From positions 1 to 64,000 of the forward strand of contig JAFQQY010000033.1 in NCBI GenBank assembly GCA_017410365.1: a stretch of 64,000 nucleotides of DNA. The letters run 5' to 3'. The notes under the pieces are model-generated. The model was not told the origin of the DNA. It ran no database searches and saw only the letters and a list, made by a program, of their open reading frames with translations. Both the position numbers and the translations under genes were made by a program. Positions 55,497-63,825 of this stretch are shown one piece after another (the first letter of the stretch is position 1; the number at the start of each line of letters is the position of its first letter). This stretch comes from Prevotella sp. Lineage in GTDB: Bacteria > Bacteroidota > Bacteroidia > Bacteroidales > Bacteroidaceae.

Positions 55497-55769
55497 CAAC
55501 AAAATAGTCAAGCCTAACTTAATCAATGCCCATTAGCAGCTCATTTCCTTTAGGCCAAATTTGGTATACTGCCTGTATACTTTTGGTATACGCCGTGTAT
55601 ACCGATGGTATATAGGCTATATACCAAATTCGATGAATATGATTAATCCTTGAAAGAAGCAGGAACTGCAAACGTTTGCACGTTAATAATAATCAACATT
55701 ACATTATTATAAAACAGCATAGGAAATTAAATAGTAACTTCGCATCTGGATATATTATGTAATCAGCGT
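55497..55769 (+). promoter_or_regulatory. Control region of the downstream amylase
   Basis: The stretch holds a GTATAC-based palindrome array (55562-55628: GTATACTGCCTGTATAC, GTATACGCCGTGTATAC, GGTATATAGGCTATATACC) and, at 55667-55680, the operator TGCAAACGTTTGCA. A promoter-like TAGTAACTTCGCA box lies near 55732-55744. There is no gene. Confidence 0.6.
55667..55680. promoter_or_regulatory. LacI-type operator upstream of the amylase
   Basis: TGCAAACGTTTGCA is a perfect 14-bp palindrome 90 bp before the amylase ATG and shares its 12-bp core exactly with the site upstream of malQ at 44533. Confidence 0.75.
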
Positions 55770-57785
55770 ATGAGAAGATTATCTACACTTTTTCTTTCTA
55801 TGGCAATGCCGCTAATGATGCTGGCACAGGGATGGCCGGCAAACTACAGGGGCGTGATGCTACAGGGGTTCTTCTGGGACTCGTTCGTTGACACCCAATG
55901 GACAAACCTAGAGAATGAGGCAGACGAGATAGCGGAGTATTTTGACCTTGTGTGGGTACCACAGAGCGGTAACTGCAACACGTCGTACAACGTAATGGGT
56001 TATGCTCCAGTGTACTGGTGGGATCAGAATTGCACATTCGGAACGGAGGCACAGCTGCGCTCTATGATAAACAAATACAAGCAGAAGGGTGTGGGCGTGA
56101 TTGCCGACGTGGTGATAAACCACCGCGGTTCGGTGGGCGTGGGCGGTTCATGGGTCGATTTCCCTGCCGAGACCTATAAGGGCGTGACCTACCAACTGGG
56201 ACTGGCGGACATCTGCAAGAATGATGACGGCGGAAACACAGCGAAGAACTACCCTGTGACGGGTGCCAACGATACTGGCGAGGACTGGGGTGGTATGCGA
56301 GACCTGGACCATACGAGCAAGAACGTACAGGACAACGTGATTGCCTACCTGAAATTCTTGAAGAACGACCTTGGCTATACGGGGTTCCGCTACGACATGA
56401 CAAAGGGTTATGCAGCAAAATTTACGGCACTCTACAACTCTGCCGTAGGTGCAGAATATTCTGTGGGCGAATATTGGGACGGCAATGTTACGGCGCTTAA
56501 GACATGGTTGAACAATGCCAAAACCGACAACGTGATACAATCGGCAACATTTGATTTCACCACACGTTACAGCGTGCGCGATGCGTGCAACGGCAACAAC
56601 TGGAGCAAGTTGGCCAACCGCGGACTGGCAGGCGACAAGGCTTACCGTCGTTATGCGGTGACGTTCATTGAGAACCACGACACGCAATATCGCTCAGCCG
56701 ACTCACCTAACGACCCAATAAAGAATTACATTCAGGCGGGCAACGCCTTCATACTCTGCATGCCGGGCACTCCGTGCGTGTTCTTGCCTCACTGGAAGAG
56801 TTGCAAGAACGAGATAAAGCAACTCATCAGCATGCGCAAGTTGGCTGGCATAACCAACCAAAGCGGATATGCAGAGCGCAGCACTGCAGCAAACCTCTAT
56901 GCAGCCGAAGTGACTGGCGAAAAAGGCAAACTGATAGTGGCATGCGGTGGCGGTTCATATAGTCCATCGGCCGACTATGCACTTGCCATCACTGGCAACA
57001 ACTACAAGGTATATGCAGCGAAATCACTTGAGGCACCATGGGCAAGTGTACCTTCGGGAGAATTTGAAAAGGCATTCAACGTAACGCTGACCGCCCTGTC
57101 TTCCGATGCTGGCGCCAAACTTGTTTACACCACAAACGGCACAGAGCCAACAGCACAAAGCACCGCAGTAAGCAGCGGCACAGCAATAAGCATCAAGGAA
57201 TCGTGCACGCTGAAGGTGGGATTGCTGAGCTGTGGCATTGTGAAGAACGTCATAACAAGAAACTACAAGATAGAAGCGTTTGTTCCACACACAGCCACGG
57301 TGTATGTGAAAGATCCAGGATGGAGCCAGATATATTTCTACGCATGGGCAAACGATGCGAGCAACACACAGTTGAACGGCGGATGGCCGGGCAAAGTGGT
57401 GACAGACACAAAGGTGATTGACGGTGTGAAATGGTACTACAAGTCGTTTGACATAAAATCGAAGGACTACTCTTTCAACATCATCTTCGATAAGGGCAGC
57501 AGCAACGACCAGACTGTAGATATCGGTCCGATAAACGAGGACAAGTATTACGAGCTCTCTGCAACAAAGACCAACGGCAAATATACGGTTACTGACGTGA
57601 CGTCGAAGATAACGGCGGGCATCGACGGACCAACAGCAGAGGACTTGGGCAATGTCCCCGTGAGAATATACTCTATCAACGGACAGATGCTGCGCTCGCT
57701 GCCAAAAGGCAGTTCGGCAATAGAAGCTCTGAAGGATATGCCGAAGGGCATCTACATAATCAACGGAAGAAAAATTGTTAATTGA
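55770..57785 (+). CDS. Secreted multi-domain GH13 alpha-amylase
   Basis: The gene encodes 671 residues. A signal peptide (TLFLSMAMPLMMLAQG) precedes the GH13 barrel (RGVMLQGFFWDSF; His in DVVINHRGS; catalytic Asp in FRYDMTKGY, Glu in SVGEYWDGN, Asp in FIENHDTQYR), which ends near 410. A chitobiase-C-type domain (about 430-505, VYTTNGTEPTAQ), a CBM26-like starch-binding module (about 510-600, IYFYAWANDASN and GGWPG) and a C-terminal sorting-like tail (VRIYSINGQMLRSLPKG, IYIINGRKIVN) follow. The tail suggests type IX secretion to the surface or medium. It fills the SusG role by position. Confidence 0.9.
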   Translation: MRRLSTLFLSMAMPLMMLAQGWPANYRGVMLQGFFWDSFVDTQWTNLENEADEIAEYFDLVWVPQSGNCNTSYNVMGYAPVYWWDQNCTFGTEAQLRSMINKYKQKGVGVIADVVINHRGSVGVGGSWVDFPAETYKGVTYQLGLADICKNDDGGNTAKNYPVTGANDTGEDWGGMRDLDHTSKNVQDNVIAYLKFLKNDLGYTGFRYDMTKGYAAKFTALYNSAVGAEYSVGEYWDGNVTALKTWLNNAKTDNVIQSATFDFTTRYSVRDACNGNNWSKLANRGLAGDKAYRRYAVTFIENHDTQYRSADSPNDPIKNYIQAGNAFILCMPGTPCVFLPHWKSCKNEIKQLISMRKLAGITNQSGYAERSTAANLYAAEVTGEKGKLIVACGGGSYSPSADYALAITGNNYKVYAAKSLEAPWASVPSGEFEKAFNVTLTALSSDAGAKLVYTTNGTEPTAQSTAVSSGTAISIKESCTLKVGLLSCGIVKNVITRNYKIEAFVPHTATVYVKDPGWSQIYFYAWANDASNTQLNGGWPGKVVTDTKVIDGVKWYYKSFDIKSKDYSFNIIFDKGSSNDQTVDIGPINEDKYYELSATKTNGKYTVTDVTSKITAGIDGPTAEDLGNVPVRIYSINGQMLRSLPKGSSAIEALKDMPKGIYIINGRKIVN

Positions 57786-57810
57786 TGGTTTGTTTATAAT
57801 CTAAAAAGTA

Positions 57811-57847
57811 AAAAGACTCATCCGCGAGGACGAGTCTTTTTCCCTTT
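57811..57847. terminator. Bidirectional terminator after the amylase
   Basis: AAAAGACTC with inner TCC pairs with GGA and GAGTCTTTT around a GCGA loop, with A-runs before and T-runs after. It serves both the amylase and the converging small gene at 57870. Confidence 0.88.
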
Positions 57848-57869
57848 TTAAAACTGAATAATAAATTTA

Positions 57870-58148
57870 TTATTTCTTAGAACAGTTCTTATTGCAGTTC
57901 TGCTTATCCTTCTGACAGTTTGCCTTTTTCTGGCAATCCTGCTTGCACTCTGCCTTCTTGCAGTCTTTTTTGCACTCAGATTTGTCACAGTCTTTCTTAC
58001 ACTCTGCCTTCTTGCAATCTTTCTTGCAGTCGGCCTTCTTCACACACTCTTTCTTTGCACACTCCTTCTTCTGGCATTGTGCATTTGCCACATTACCGCC
58101 CAACATCATGGCAGCAAAAAGCATCATGGCAATCATTGATTTCTTCAT
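57870..58148 (-). CDS. Secreted Cys/Lys-rich repetitive small protein
   Basis: The gene encodes 92 residues. A signal peptide (MIAMMLFAAMMLGGNVANA) is followed by about 70 residues made almost only of Cys, Lys, Asp, Glu, Ala and Gln, in a roughly 4- to 8-residue pattern KKDCKKAECKKDC. There are about 18 cysteines. Such a protein could bind metal ions, form disulphide networks in the periplasm or interact with negatively charged polymers. No family was recognised. The pattern is well kept at codon level and the gene has a terminator, so it appears expressed. Confidence 0.75.
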   Translation of the reverse strand: MKKSMIAMMLFAAMMLGGNVANAQCQKKECAKKECVKKADCKKDCKKAECKKDCDKSECKKDCKKAECKQDCQKKANCQKDKQNCNKNCSKK

Positions 58149-58248
58149 GAACTAAATTTATTTAATGGTTTAATATTTATTCTAAACAGCAAATATATAC
58201 ATAAAAATATATGTATGGGAGAAAAATGTGTTATAAAAACATAAATAA

Positions 58249-58800
58249 CTAATTATTCCTTACAACAAGCATCTGGCCGTCAAACCGCACACGATATTCT
58301 ATCAGTCGAAGACCATTGTCGGTTATGCCGTCGCTGTTGAGTTGATACTTGCGATTGCACTTGGCACAACACACAGTCTGTCCGTTGTCTGTCCACGTAA
58401 GGGGATAGCTGATGCCTGTGTAGGCATCAAGACAGTTGGGGCACTGACTGTCGTATGCCCTAAGTCCGTTGAAGTTAGAGCAACCTACGATGATGCTGTT
58501 GTTGGCACCCACCTGCCCCATCTGATAGTTCTCCTTGTCAGTTGAGAGAGTTAGTTTCTCCTGCTCCTTTCCATTATTGGAATAGATGAAAAGGTTAAAC
58601 ACTCCGAGCTCCTTCTTCACATCTACTCGGACAAAGGAACCGGGATTGGTGAGACAACGTGTGAGGGGACTGGCTATGTGCAACTGGGTGTTGAACGTGA
58701 ACTGGCACAGATATTCTCTGCTGTAGCGTTCTTCTCCGCTGTCGCACGCGACAAATGCCAGACTTACTATAATTGCCTTTATTATATTCTTCATTGCCAT
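58249..58800 (-). CDS. Unknown lipoprotein with two CxxC pairs
   Basis: The gene encodes 183 residues from the ATG at 58800, or 181 from 58794. The signal IIKAIIVSLAFVAC gives a lipidation site at the cysteine before DSGEERYSREY. The C-terminal half has CPNCLDAY and CAKCNRKYQL, two CxxC pairs about 30 residues apart, as in a zinc- or iron-binding fold; the spacing is reminiscent of Rieske-type domains but the His ligands are absent. The longer reading frame upstream crosses palindromic repeat DNA and is rejected. Confidence 0.75.
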   Translation of the reverse strand: MAMKNIIKAIIVSLAFVACDSGEERYSREYLCQFTFNTQLHIASPLTRCLTNPGSFVRVDVKKELGVFNLFIYSNNGKEQEKLTLSTDKENYQMGQVGANNSIIVGCSNFNGLRAYDSQCPNCLDAYTGISYPLTWTDNGQTVCCAKCNRKYQLNSDGITDNGLRLIEYRVRFDGQMLVVRNN

Positions 58801-58804
58801 TCTA

Positions 58805-58985
58805 TCTATACAACGAATTTCACTAATTAAACGAATTAATATATATGTCTCTATGTACAAAAATAATTAGTTAAATTCGCATGATTCGTTGTTCATTTTA
58901 ATACAACTATTTACACCAATTAAACGAATTAATATATGTCTCTATGTACAGAATCAATTAGTTAAATTTGCGTAATTAGTGGTCG
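58805..58985. repeat. Two copies of an AATTAAACGAATT palindromic repeat
   Basis: ACTAATTAAACGAATTAATATA (as two overlapping pieces) followed by GTCTCTATGTACA and an inverse arm occurs at 58813-58890 and again at 58913-58980. The family is the one seen at 37254-37573. It fills the space between the lipoprotein start and the argH stop. Confidence 0.65.
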
Positions 58986-58998
58986 TGATACTACATAA

Positions 58999-60339
58999 TC
59001 ACTCATCAGCAGATATCAGTGCCCTTTCCGCCTCAACGATTCGCTCGAAATGGAAGTCAGCTATGATCTTGTCCATGAGAGCCTGAATCTCCTCGTTCAT
59101 AAGGTTGCCAATGCTACCCTCGTGAGTGTGGTGGATGTCACGGTTAGGCTTGAAGTTGCCAGCCTCGATATCCAGTCCCACCTTCTTGTAGGCATCTCGG
59201 AACGGCATGCCCGCGGCTGCGAGACGGTTGACCTCCTCGACAGAGAAGATGGCATCATACATCGGATTATCCAAAATGTTCTCGTTTACCTCAATCTTAT
59301 TGATGATATAGGCAGCCATCTGCAGACAATCTTTCAGTTCATCGAAAGCAGGCAGGAACACCTCCTTGATAATCTGCAAGTCGCGGAAATAGCCCACCGG
59401 CAGGTTGTTCATGATGAGCATCACCTGCTGCGGCAGCGACTGCAGTTTGTTTGACTTGGCACGGATGAGTTCGAACACGTCGGGGTTCTTCTTGTGCGGC
59501 ATGATGCTTGAGCCAGTGGTACACTCCTTTGGCAACTTGACGAAAGAGAAGTTCTGACTGTTAAACATGCAGGCATCGAACGCCAGCTTTGCCAGTGTGC
59601 CGGCTATGGAGGCGATAGCGAACGCCACGTTGCGTTCCATCTTGCCACGCCCCATCTGCGCATAGACAACGTTGTAGGCCATGGTATCAAAACCGAGCAA
59701 CTGTGTTGTCATGGTACGGTTGAGCGGGAACGACGAACCGTAGCCGGCTGCAGAACCGAGCGGGTTGCGGTTGGTCATGCGGTAGGCAGCCTGCAGGAAC
59801 TGCATATCGTCGGTGAGGCTCTCTGCGTAGGCACCGAACCACAATCCGAACGAACTTGGCATGGCAATCTGCAAATGGGTGTAGCCTGGCATGAGCACGT
59901 TCTTATACTGGTTGCTCTTGGCAATGAGTTCATCGAAGAGCGTCTTTACCTCTGTGGCGATGTCCATCAGCTGACTGCGAGTGAAGAGCTTCAAATCAAC
60001 CAGCACCTGGTCGTTGCGCGAACGACCACTGTGAATCTTCTTGCCCATATCCCCCAGTTTGGCGGTGAGGAGCATCTCTACCTGAGAGTGAACGTCCTCC
60101 ACCCCTTCTTCTATGACAAACTCGCCACGCTCGCACATGGCATAGATATTCTTCAGTTCGGCAAGCAACTGCTTAAGTTCGTCGGCCTCAAGCAGTCCGA
60201 TGCTCTCAAGCATCGTGATATGTGCCATGGAACCAAGCACATCATACTTGGCCAGATAGAGGTCCATCTCGCGGTCGCGACCAACGGTGAAGCGCTCAAT
60301 CTCTTCGTTTACCTTAAAATTCTTTTCCCAGAGTTTCAT
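58999..60339 (-). CDS. argH: Argininosuccinate lyase
   Basis: The gene encodes 446 residues from MKLWEKNFKVNEEIERFTVG. It splits argininosuccinate into arginine and fumarate, the last step of arginine synthesis. Family signatures are EDVHSQVEMLLTAKLG, HSGRSRNDQVLVDLKLFTR, MPGYTHLQIAMPSSFG with the catalytic His, and the lyase signature GSSIMPHKKNPDVFELIR. A 23-codon extension upstream reads through dispersed repeat (QLVNSSTK) and is rejected. Length is slightly below that of proteobacterial ArgH, normal for Bacteroidetes. Confidence 0.95.
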   Translation of the reverse strand: MKLWEKNFKVNEEIERFTVGRDREMDLYLAKYDVLGSMAHITMLESIGLLEADELKQLLAELKNIYAMCERGEFVIEEGVEDVHSQVEMLLTAKLGDMGKKIHSGRSRNDQVLVDLKLFTRSQLMDIATEVKTLFDELIAKSNQYKNVLMPGYTHLQIAMPSSFGLWFGAYAESLTDDMQFLQAAYRMTNRNPLGSAAGYGSSFPLNRTMTTQLLGFDTMAYNVVYAQMGRGKMERNVAFAIASIAGTLAKLAFDACMFNSQNFSFVKLPKECTTGSSIMPHKKNPDVFELIRAKSNKLQSLPQQVMLIMNNLPVGYFRDLQIIKEVFLPAFDELKDCLQMAAYIINKIEVNENILDNPMYDAIFSVEEVNRLAAAGMPFRDAYKKVGLDIEAGNFKPNRDIHHTHEGSIGNLMNEEIQALMDKIIADFHFERIVEAERALISADE

Positions 60340-60354
60340 GTAATCAATTATTTT

Positions 60355-60460
60355 AGTTGACGAGTTGACAAGTTGACAAGTAAACAAGTTGTATGTATGA
60401 TATTCCAAGAAACAAGACTATTAACTTGTCAACTCGTCAACTTGTTTACTTGTCAACTCA
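60355..60460. repeat. Dispersed repeat upstream of argH
   Basis: GACGAGTTGACAAGTTGAC (60359-60377) and ACTTGTCAACTCGTCAACTT (60423-60442) form opposed arms. It is the same family as inside malQ. Confidence 0.7.
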
Positions 60461-60466
60461 TCCGCA

Positions 60467-60880
60467 TTACTCATACGGTATCATCGCCAAAGCATCTGCA
60501 ATCTTCTCTATACCGTCCTTCAACGGTCCGCTAACCATGCCCTTGAGCATGAAAGGAATGTCGGCATCAACAGTTACCTTCATCTTACTTGTGGTCTCGG
60601 TGACAGGAAGAACCTGTATCCAGAGGTTGAAAGGCATGGGCGACTGCACAGTCTCGAACTTGATGCACTTGGGTTCTTCGCGGTTGATGATGCGCAACTT
60701 TATCTCACCTACCGGAGATACGTTGACACTGACAGAATCCTTGTCAAAAGAGAATTCCTGCACCTTGTCGGCAGGTATGCGGTCGCGTACCTTCTCCAGA
60801 TTCTCAAGATTGCTTATCTTGTCATATACCGACTGCTGCGGATATGGAATCTGCTTAATGCTGCTCTCAAACTTGCTCAT
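60467..60880 (-). CDS. SRPBCC (START-like) family protein
   Basis: The gene encodes 137 residues (MSKFESSIKQIPYPQQSVYD). The helix-grip pattern is visible: a first strand, helices with ISNLENLEKVRDRI, a central sheet (IKLRIINREEPKCIKFETV, LWIQVLPVTETTSKMKVTVD) and a long C-terminal helix. Such proteins bind lipids or other hydrophobic ligands; the exact role is unknown. The start codon shares one base with the pyrE stop (TAATG), so the two are translationally coupled. Confidence 0.85.
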   Translation of the reverse strand: MSKFESSIKQIPYPQQSVYDKISNLENLEKVRDRIPADKVQEFSFDKDSVSVNVSPVGEIKLRIINREEPKCIKFETVQSPMPFNLWIQVLPVTETTSKMKVTVDADIPFMLKGMVSGPLKDGIEKIADALAMIPYE

Positions 60881-61512
60881 TACTTCTTCCAGTTTGCAGG
60901 GTCCTTACGCCATTCCTTCAATACCTCGATGTCGCTCTCCTTGATATAGCCTGTGGCAGCAGCCTGCTTCACAACAGCCTCGTAGTCGGTGAGAGTGATA
61001 AGCTTAACACCAGCCTCAGCAAATGCCTGCTCAGCAACAGGGAAACCGTAGGTGAAACTTGCCACCATTCCAACAACCTCTACGCCATACTCGCGCAGAG
61101 CAGCAACAGCCTTCAAACTGCTTCCGCCTGTAGAGATAAGATCTTCTACAACCACAACCTTGGCACCCTTCTCTATGTCGCCCTCAATCTGGTTGCCCAT
61201 ACCATGGTCTTTCGGTTTCGGACGAACGTAAGAGAACGGCATGCCAAGCTGGTCGGCAACAAGTGCGCCCTGTGCGATGGCACCAGTAGCAACACCCGAC
61301 ACACAGGTTGCCTCAGGGAAGTGTTCCTGTATGGCGTGGCAGAGTTCGAGTTTTACGAACGAACGCAGATTTGCGAACGACAGAGTCTTGCGATTGTCTG
61401 TATAGATTGGTGACTTCCAGCCTGAAGCCCATGTGAAAGGGTCGTTTGGCTGCAACTTCACTGCCTTAACCTCCAGCAGCTTTGAAGCAAATGTTTCCTT
61501 TATTGTACTCAT
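60880..61512 (-). CDS. pyrE: Orotate phosphoribosyltransferase
   Basis: The gene encodes 210 residues from MSTIKETFASKLLEVKAVKL. It joins orotate to PRPP in pyrimidine synthesis. Signatures are FTWASGWKSPIYTDNR, CVSGVATGAIAQGALVADQ, YVRPKPKDHGMGNQIEG (flexible catalytic loop) and the PRPP-binding motif VVVVEDLISTGGSSLKA. Length is normal. It is first in a two-gene unit with the SRPBCC protein. Confidence 0.95.
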   Translation of the reverse strand: MSTIKETFASKLLEVKAVKLQPNDPFTWASGWKSPIYTDNRKTLSFANLRSFVKLELCHAIQEHFPEATCVSGVATGAIAQGALVADQLGMPFSYVRPKPKDHGMGNQIEGDIEKGAKVVVVEDLISTGGSSLKAVAALREYGVEVVGMVASFTYGFPVAEQAFAEAGVKLITLTDYEAVVKQAAATGYIKESDIEVLKEWRKDPANWKK

Positions 61513-61670
61513 AATATTTAGCATTAAGTTATTTATACTTTTTTGCCTGTAAACTTCTTGACATCATTACAAGTCGGACAGCTGAAAGCCCGACACAATG
61601 CCCATATATCTGTTGCAAAGGTAATGCAAAAAAATGAATCTAAGATAAGAATCCTTATCTTTTATCATAA

Positions 61671-62618
61671 TTACCAACTCGAACTTGAACCGCCTCCACC
61701 AGAACTGCCGCCGCCGAAGCTGCCACCGGAGAATCCTCCGCCGCCACCGCCTCCGCCACGCATTCCGCTAAGCATGGAACCGATGATGATGCCGTTGAGC
61801 AGGTCGTTGTTGTGATTTGTGCCGTCGTCAATGATAGTGTCTCTTACCTCAACATGACCGCAGTTGCCGCATATATAGATTTCCTTCTTATGCTTGCATT
61901 TCTGCTTGTCGTAATAGTAATCTTTCGACATCAGTTTCAGCGCCCCTTGCTTCTTGCACGACTTGCACATCCTATGTACACGGTCACTGTGCCAAATCAT
62001 ATAGCCGCCAAGTGAAATGATGATGATGACAAACAGCAATGCTATCCATGGATTGCTTTCTTCATCTTGCTTCTTATTGGGGTCCATTGAGTCTTCAAGC
62101 ACCTTGTTTACGGCACGCATGCCCTTCAGCATGCCAGCGTCGGTATTGCCCTGCTTGAAGGCTGGAATCATATACGTTGTCTGAATCCTCTTGCTCAACG
62201 CATCGGTGAGTAACCCTTCAAGTCCATATCCGGTGTGGAAACGGATGGTTCGCTGGTCGGCAACGTAGGTAATAAGAAGTCCGTTGTTCTTCTCCTTGTC
62301 GCCGATGCCCCAGTAGCGGAAAAGGTTCTGAGAGAATTCAAACACATCGTCGTCGCCAATAGACGGAAGCATCACAACCATTGCCTGGATGCCAGTCTTC
62401 TGCTCCAAAGTGGTGAACATGCGGTTGATGGAGTCGCGCACCTCAGCAGAGAGCAACCTGTCGGGGTCGCTCACATGCTGGCGCAAGTCCTTGACATATA
62501 CGTTGGGAACGGTCTCTATGGTATATGCCTTTGATGAATGCTCTGATGTGTTTGCCGCGATACAGTTGCAGACAAAGGCCGACAGCAATACAATCAGAGA
62601 TAATAGTATCTTTCTCAA
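61671..62618 (-). CDS. TPM-domain membrane protein with glycine-rich tail
   Basis: The gene encodes 315 residues. A signal peptide (ILLSLIVLLSAFVCNCIA) precedes a TPM domain (about 45-175: VSDPDRLLSAEVRDSIN, GIQAMVVMLPSIGDDDVFEF, IRFHTGYGLEGLLTDALS), a membrane helix (WIALLFVIIIISLGGYMIW, about 192-210), a four-cysteine ribbon (CKSCKKQG and CGNCGHVE) and a Gly/Ser tail. The family is often linked to LemA and to envelope or photosystem maintenance. It follows lemA by 12 bp in the same operon. Confidence 0.9.
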   Translation of the reverse strand: MRKILLSLIVLLSAFVCNCIAANTSEHSSKAYTIETVPNVYVKDLRQHVSDPDRLLSAEVRDSINRMFTTLEQKTGIQAMVVMLPSIGDDDVFEFSQNLFRYWGIGDKEKNNGLLITYVADQRTIRFHTGYGLEGLLTDALSKRIQTTYMIPAFKQGNTDAGMLKGMRAVNKVLEDSMDPNKKQDEESNPWIALLFVIIIISLGGYMIWHSDRVHRMCKSCKKQGALKLMSKDYYYDKQKCKHKKEIYICGNCGHVEVRDTIIDDGTNHNNDLLNGIIIGSMLSGMRGGGGGGGGFSGGSFGGGSSGGGGSSSSW

Positions 62619-62630
62619 ATTATGTTTATT

Positions 62631-63227
62631 TTAAAACTGTACTTCAGGTGCTTTCTCTGCACCCTCTTGAGCTTCGAAGTATGCCTTCTTCTCAAAACCA
62701 AACATTCCAGCAAGGATATTCTTTGGAAACTTACGGATGGCGGTATTGTACTCCTTAGCGGCACCGTTGAAGTCGCGGCGGGCCACAGTGATACGGTTCT
62801 CAGTACCTTCCAACTGCGACTGTAGTTCTAAGAAGTTTTGATTTGCTTTCAGATCTGGATACTTCTCTACAACGAGCAACAACTTGCTCAATGCAGAACT
62901 AACACCATTCTGTGCCTTCTGATACTGCGCCATCTGCTCGGCTGTCATGTTCTCAGGGTCTACCTTTACACTTGTTGCCTCAGAGCGTGCCTTCACTACG
63001 CCCTCAAGTGTTTCCTTTTCGTGTGCGGCATATCCCTTAACAGTATTGACAAGATTAGGGATGAGGTCGGCACGGCGCTGATACTGCGTCTCCACATCAG
63101 CCCATTTGTTCTGAACGCCTTCATCCATTGACACGAGTCCGTTGTAACCAGACACACCCCAAATCAAAACTACTGCCACGATGGCAATTGTGATTACTAA
63201 TCCTAAATTCTTCTTGATAAATTCCAT
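62631..63227 (-). CDS. lemA: LemA-family membrane protein
   Basis: The gene encodes 198 residues. One N-terminal membrane helix (LGLVITIAIVAVVLIWGVSG) is followed by helical LemA repeats: VSMDEGVQNKWADVETQYQ, RADLIPNLVNTVKGYAAHEK, LLLVVEKYPDLKANQNFLEL, GTENRITVARRDFNGAAKEY. The family is a widespread membrane-anchored helical bundle of uncertain role, regularly paired with TPM-domain proteins as here. Length is typical. Confidence 0.93.
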   Translation of the reverse strand: MEFIKKNLGLVITIAIVAVVLIWGVSGYNGLVSMDEGVQNKWADVETQYQRRADLIPNLVNTVKGYAAHEKETLEGVVKARSEATSVKVDPENMTAEQMAQYQKAQNGVSSALSKLLLVVEKYPDLKANQNFLELQSQLEGTENRITVARRDFNGAAKEYNTAIRKFPKNILAGMFGFEKKAYFEAQEGAEKAPEVQF

Positions 63228-63290
63228 ATTTATATTATTTAATTGCTTTTATGTCGTCTAATATATATACAAATATCGTGCCAAACGGTT

Positions 63291-63752
63291 TTATCCTTTT
63301 ATATAATCAAGTATCTGCTCGGCATGAATCTTGGTTTTGATTTCCTTTGGACCGAATATTTTCTCTATTACGCCATTCTCGTCAACGAGGTATGTTGTGC
63401 GCAGGGTGCCGATGGTGCGACGGCCGCATGCCACCTTTTCGCCCCAGCATCCCAGTTGCTGCAGCAGAGTAGTCTCCGTGTCGGCTATCAGTGGAAAGTC
63501 AAGCTGGTAGGCATCGGCAAATTTCTTCTGCAGCGCTTCTTTGTCCTTGCTCACTCCGATGATGCTATAGCCAGCCGCCTCAAGCTCAGTCTTATGCTCT
63601 TGTAGAGAGCATGCCTCAGCGGTGCATCCGCTGGTGTTTGCCTTTGGATAACTGTAAAGTACTATCTTGCGACCCTTATAGTCGCTTGCTTTAATCTCAT
63701 TACCGTTCTGGTCTTTGCCCAGTATCTCCGGTATTCTGTCTCCGATGTTCAT
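63291..63752 (-). CDS. bcp: Thioredoxin-dependent peroxiredoxin (Bcp/PrxQ)
   Basis: The gene encodes 153 residues. It reduces peroxides with the peroxidatic cysteine in ANTSGCTAEACSLQEH; the second cysteine five residues later is the resolving one of the PrxQ type. The thioredoxin fold is supported by KIVLYSYPKANTSGC, YSIIGVSKDKEALQKKF and RTTYLVDENGVIEKIF. It has its own gene spacing on the minus strand, with a T-run/G-run just upstream of its start. Confidence 0.94.
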   Translation of the reverse strand: MNIGDRIPEILGKDQNGNEIKASDYKGRKIVLYSYPKANTSGCTAEACSLQEHKTELEAAGYSIIGVSKDKEALQKKFADAYQLDFPLIADTETTLLQQLGCWGEKVACGRRTIGTLRTTYLVDENGVIEKIFGPKEIKTKIHAEQILDYIKG

Positions 63753-63825
63753 GATTATTTGGGTTTTATTTTATTTTTGAGTTTTTTTAGGGGGGGGTAG
63801 GGGTTCTAGGATATTCTATTTGCCT

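Noticed and set aside
60340-60408. Longer start for ArgH and, likewise, for the genes at 34741 and 54041
   Set aside because: The extensions are translated dispersed repeat (QLVNSST) in front of normal family N-termini.
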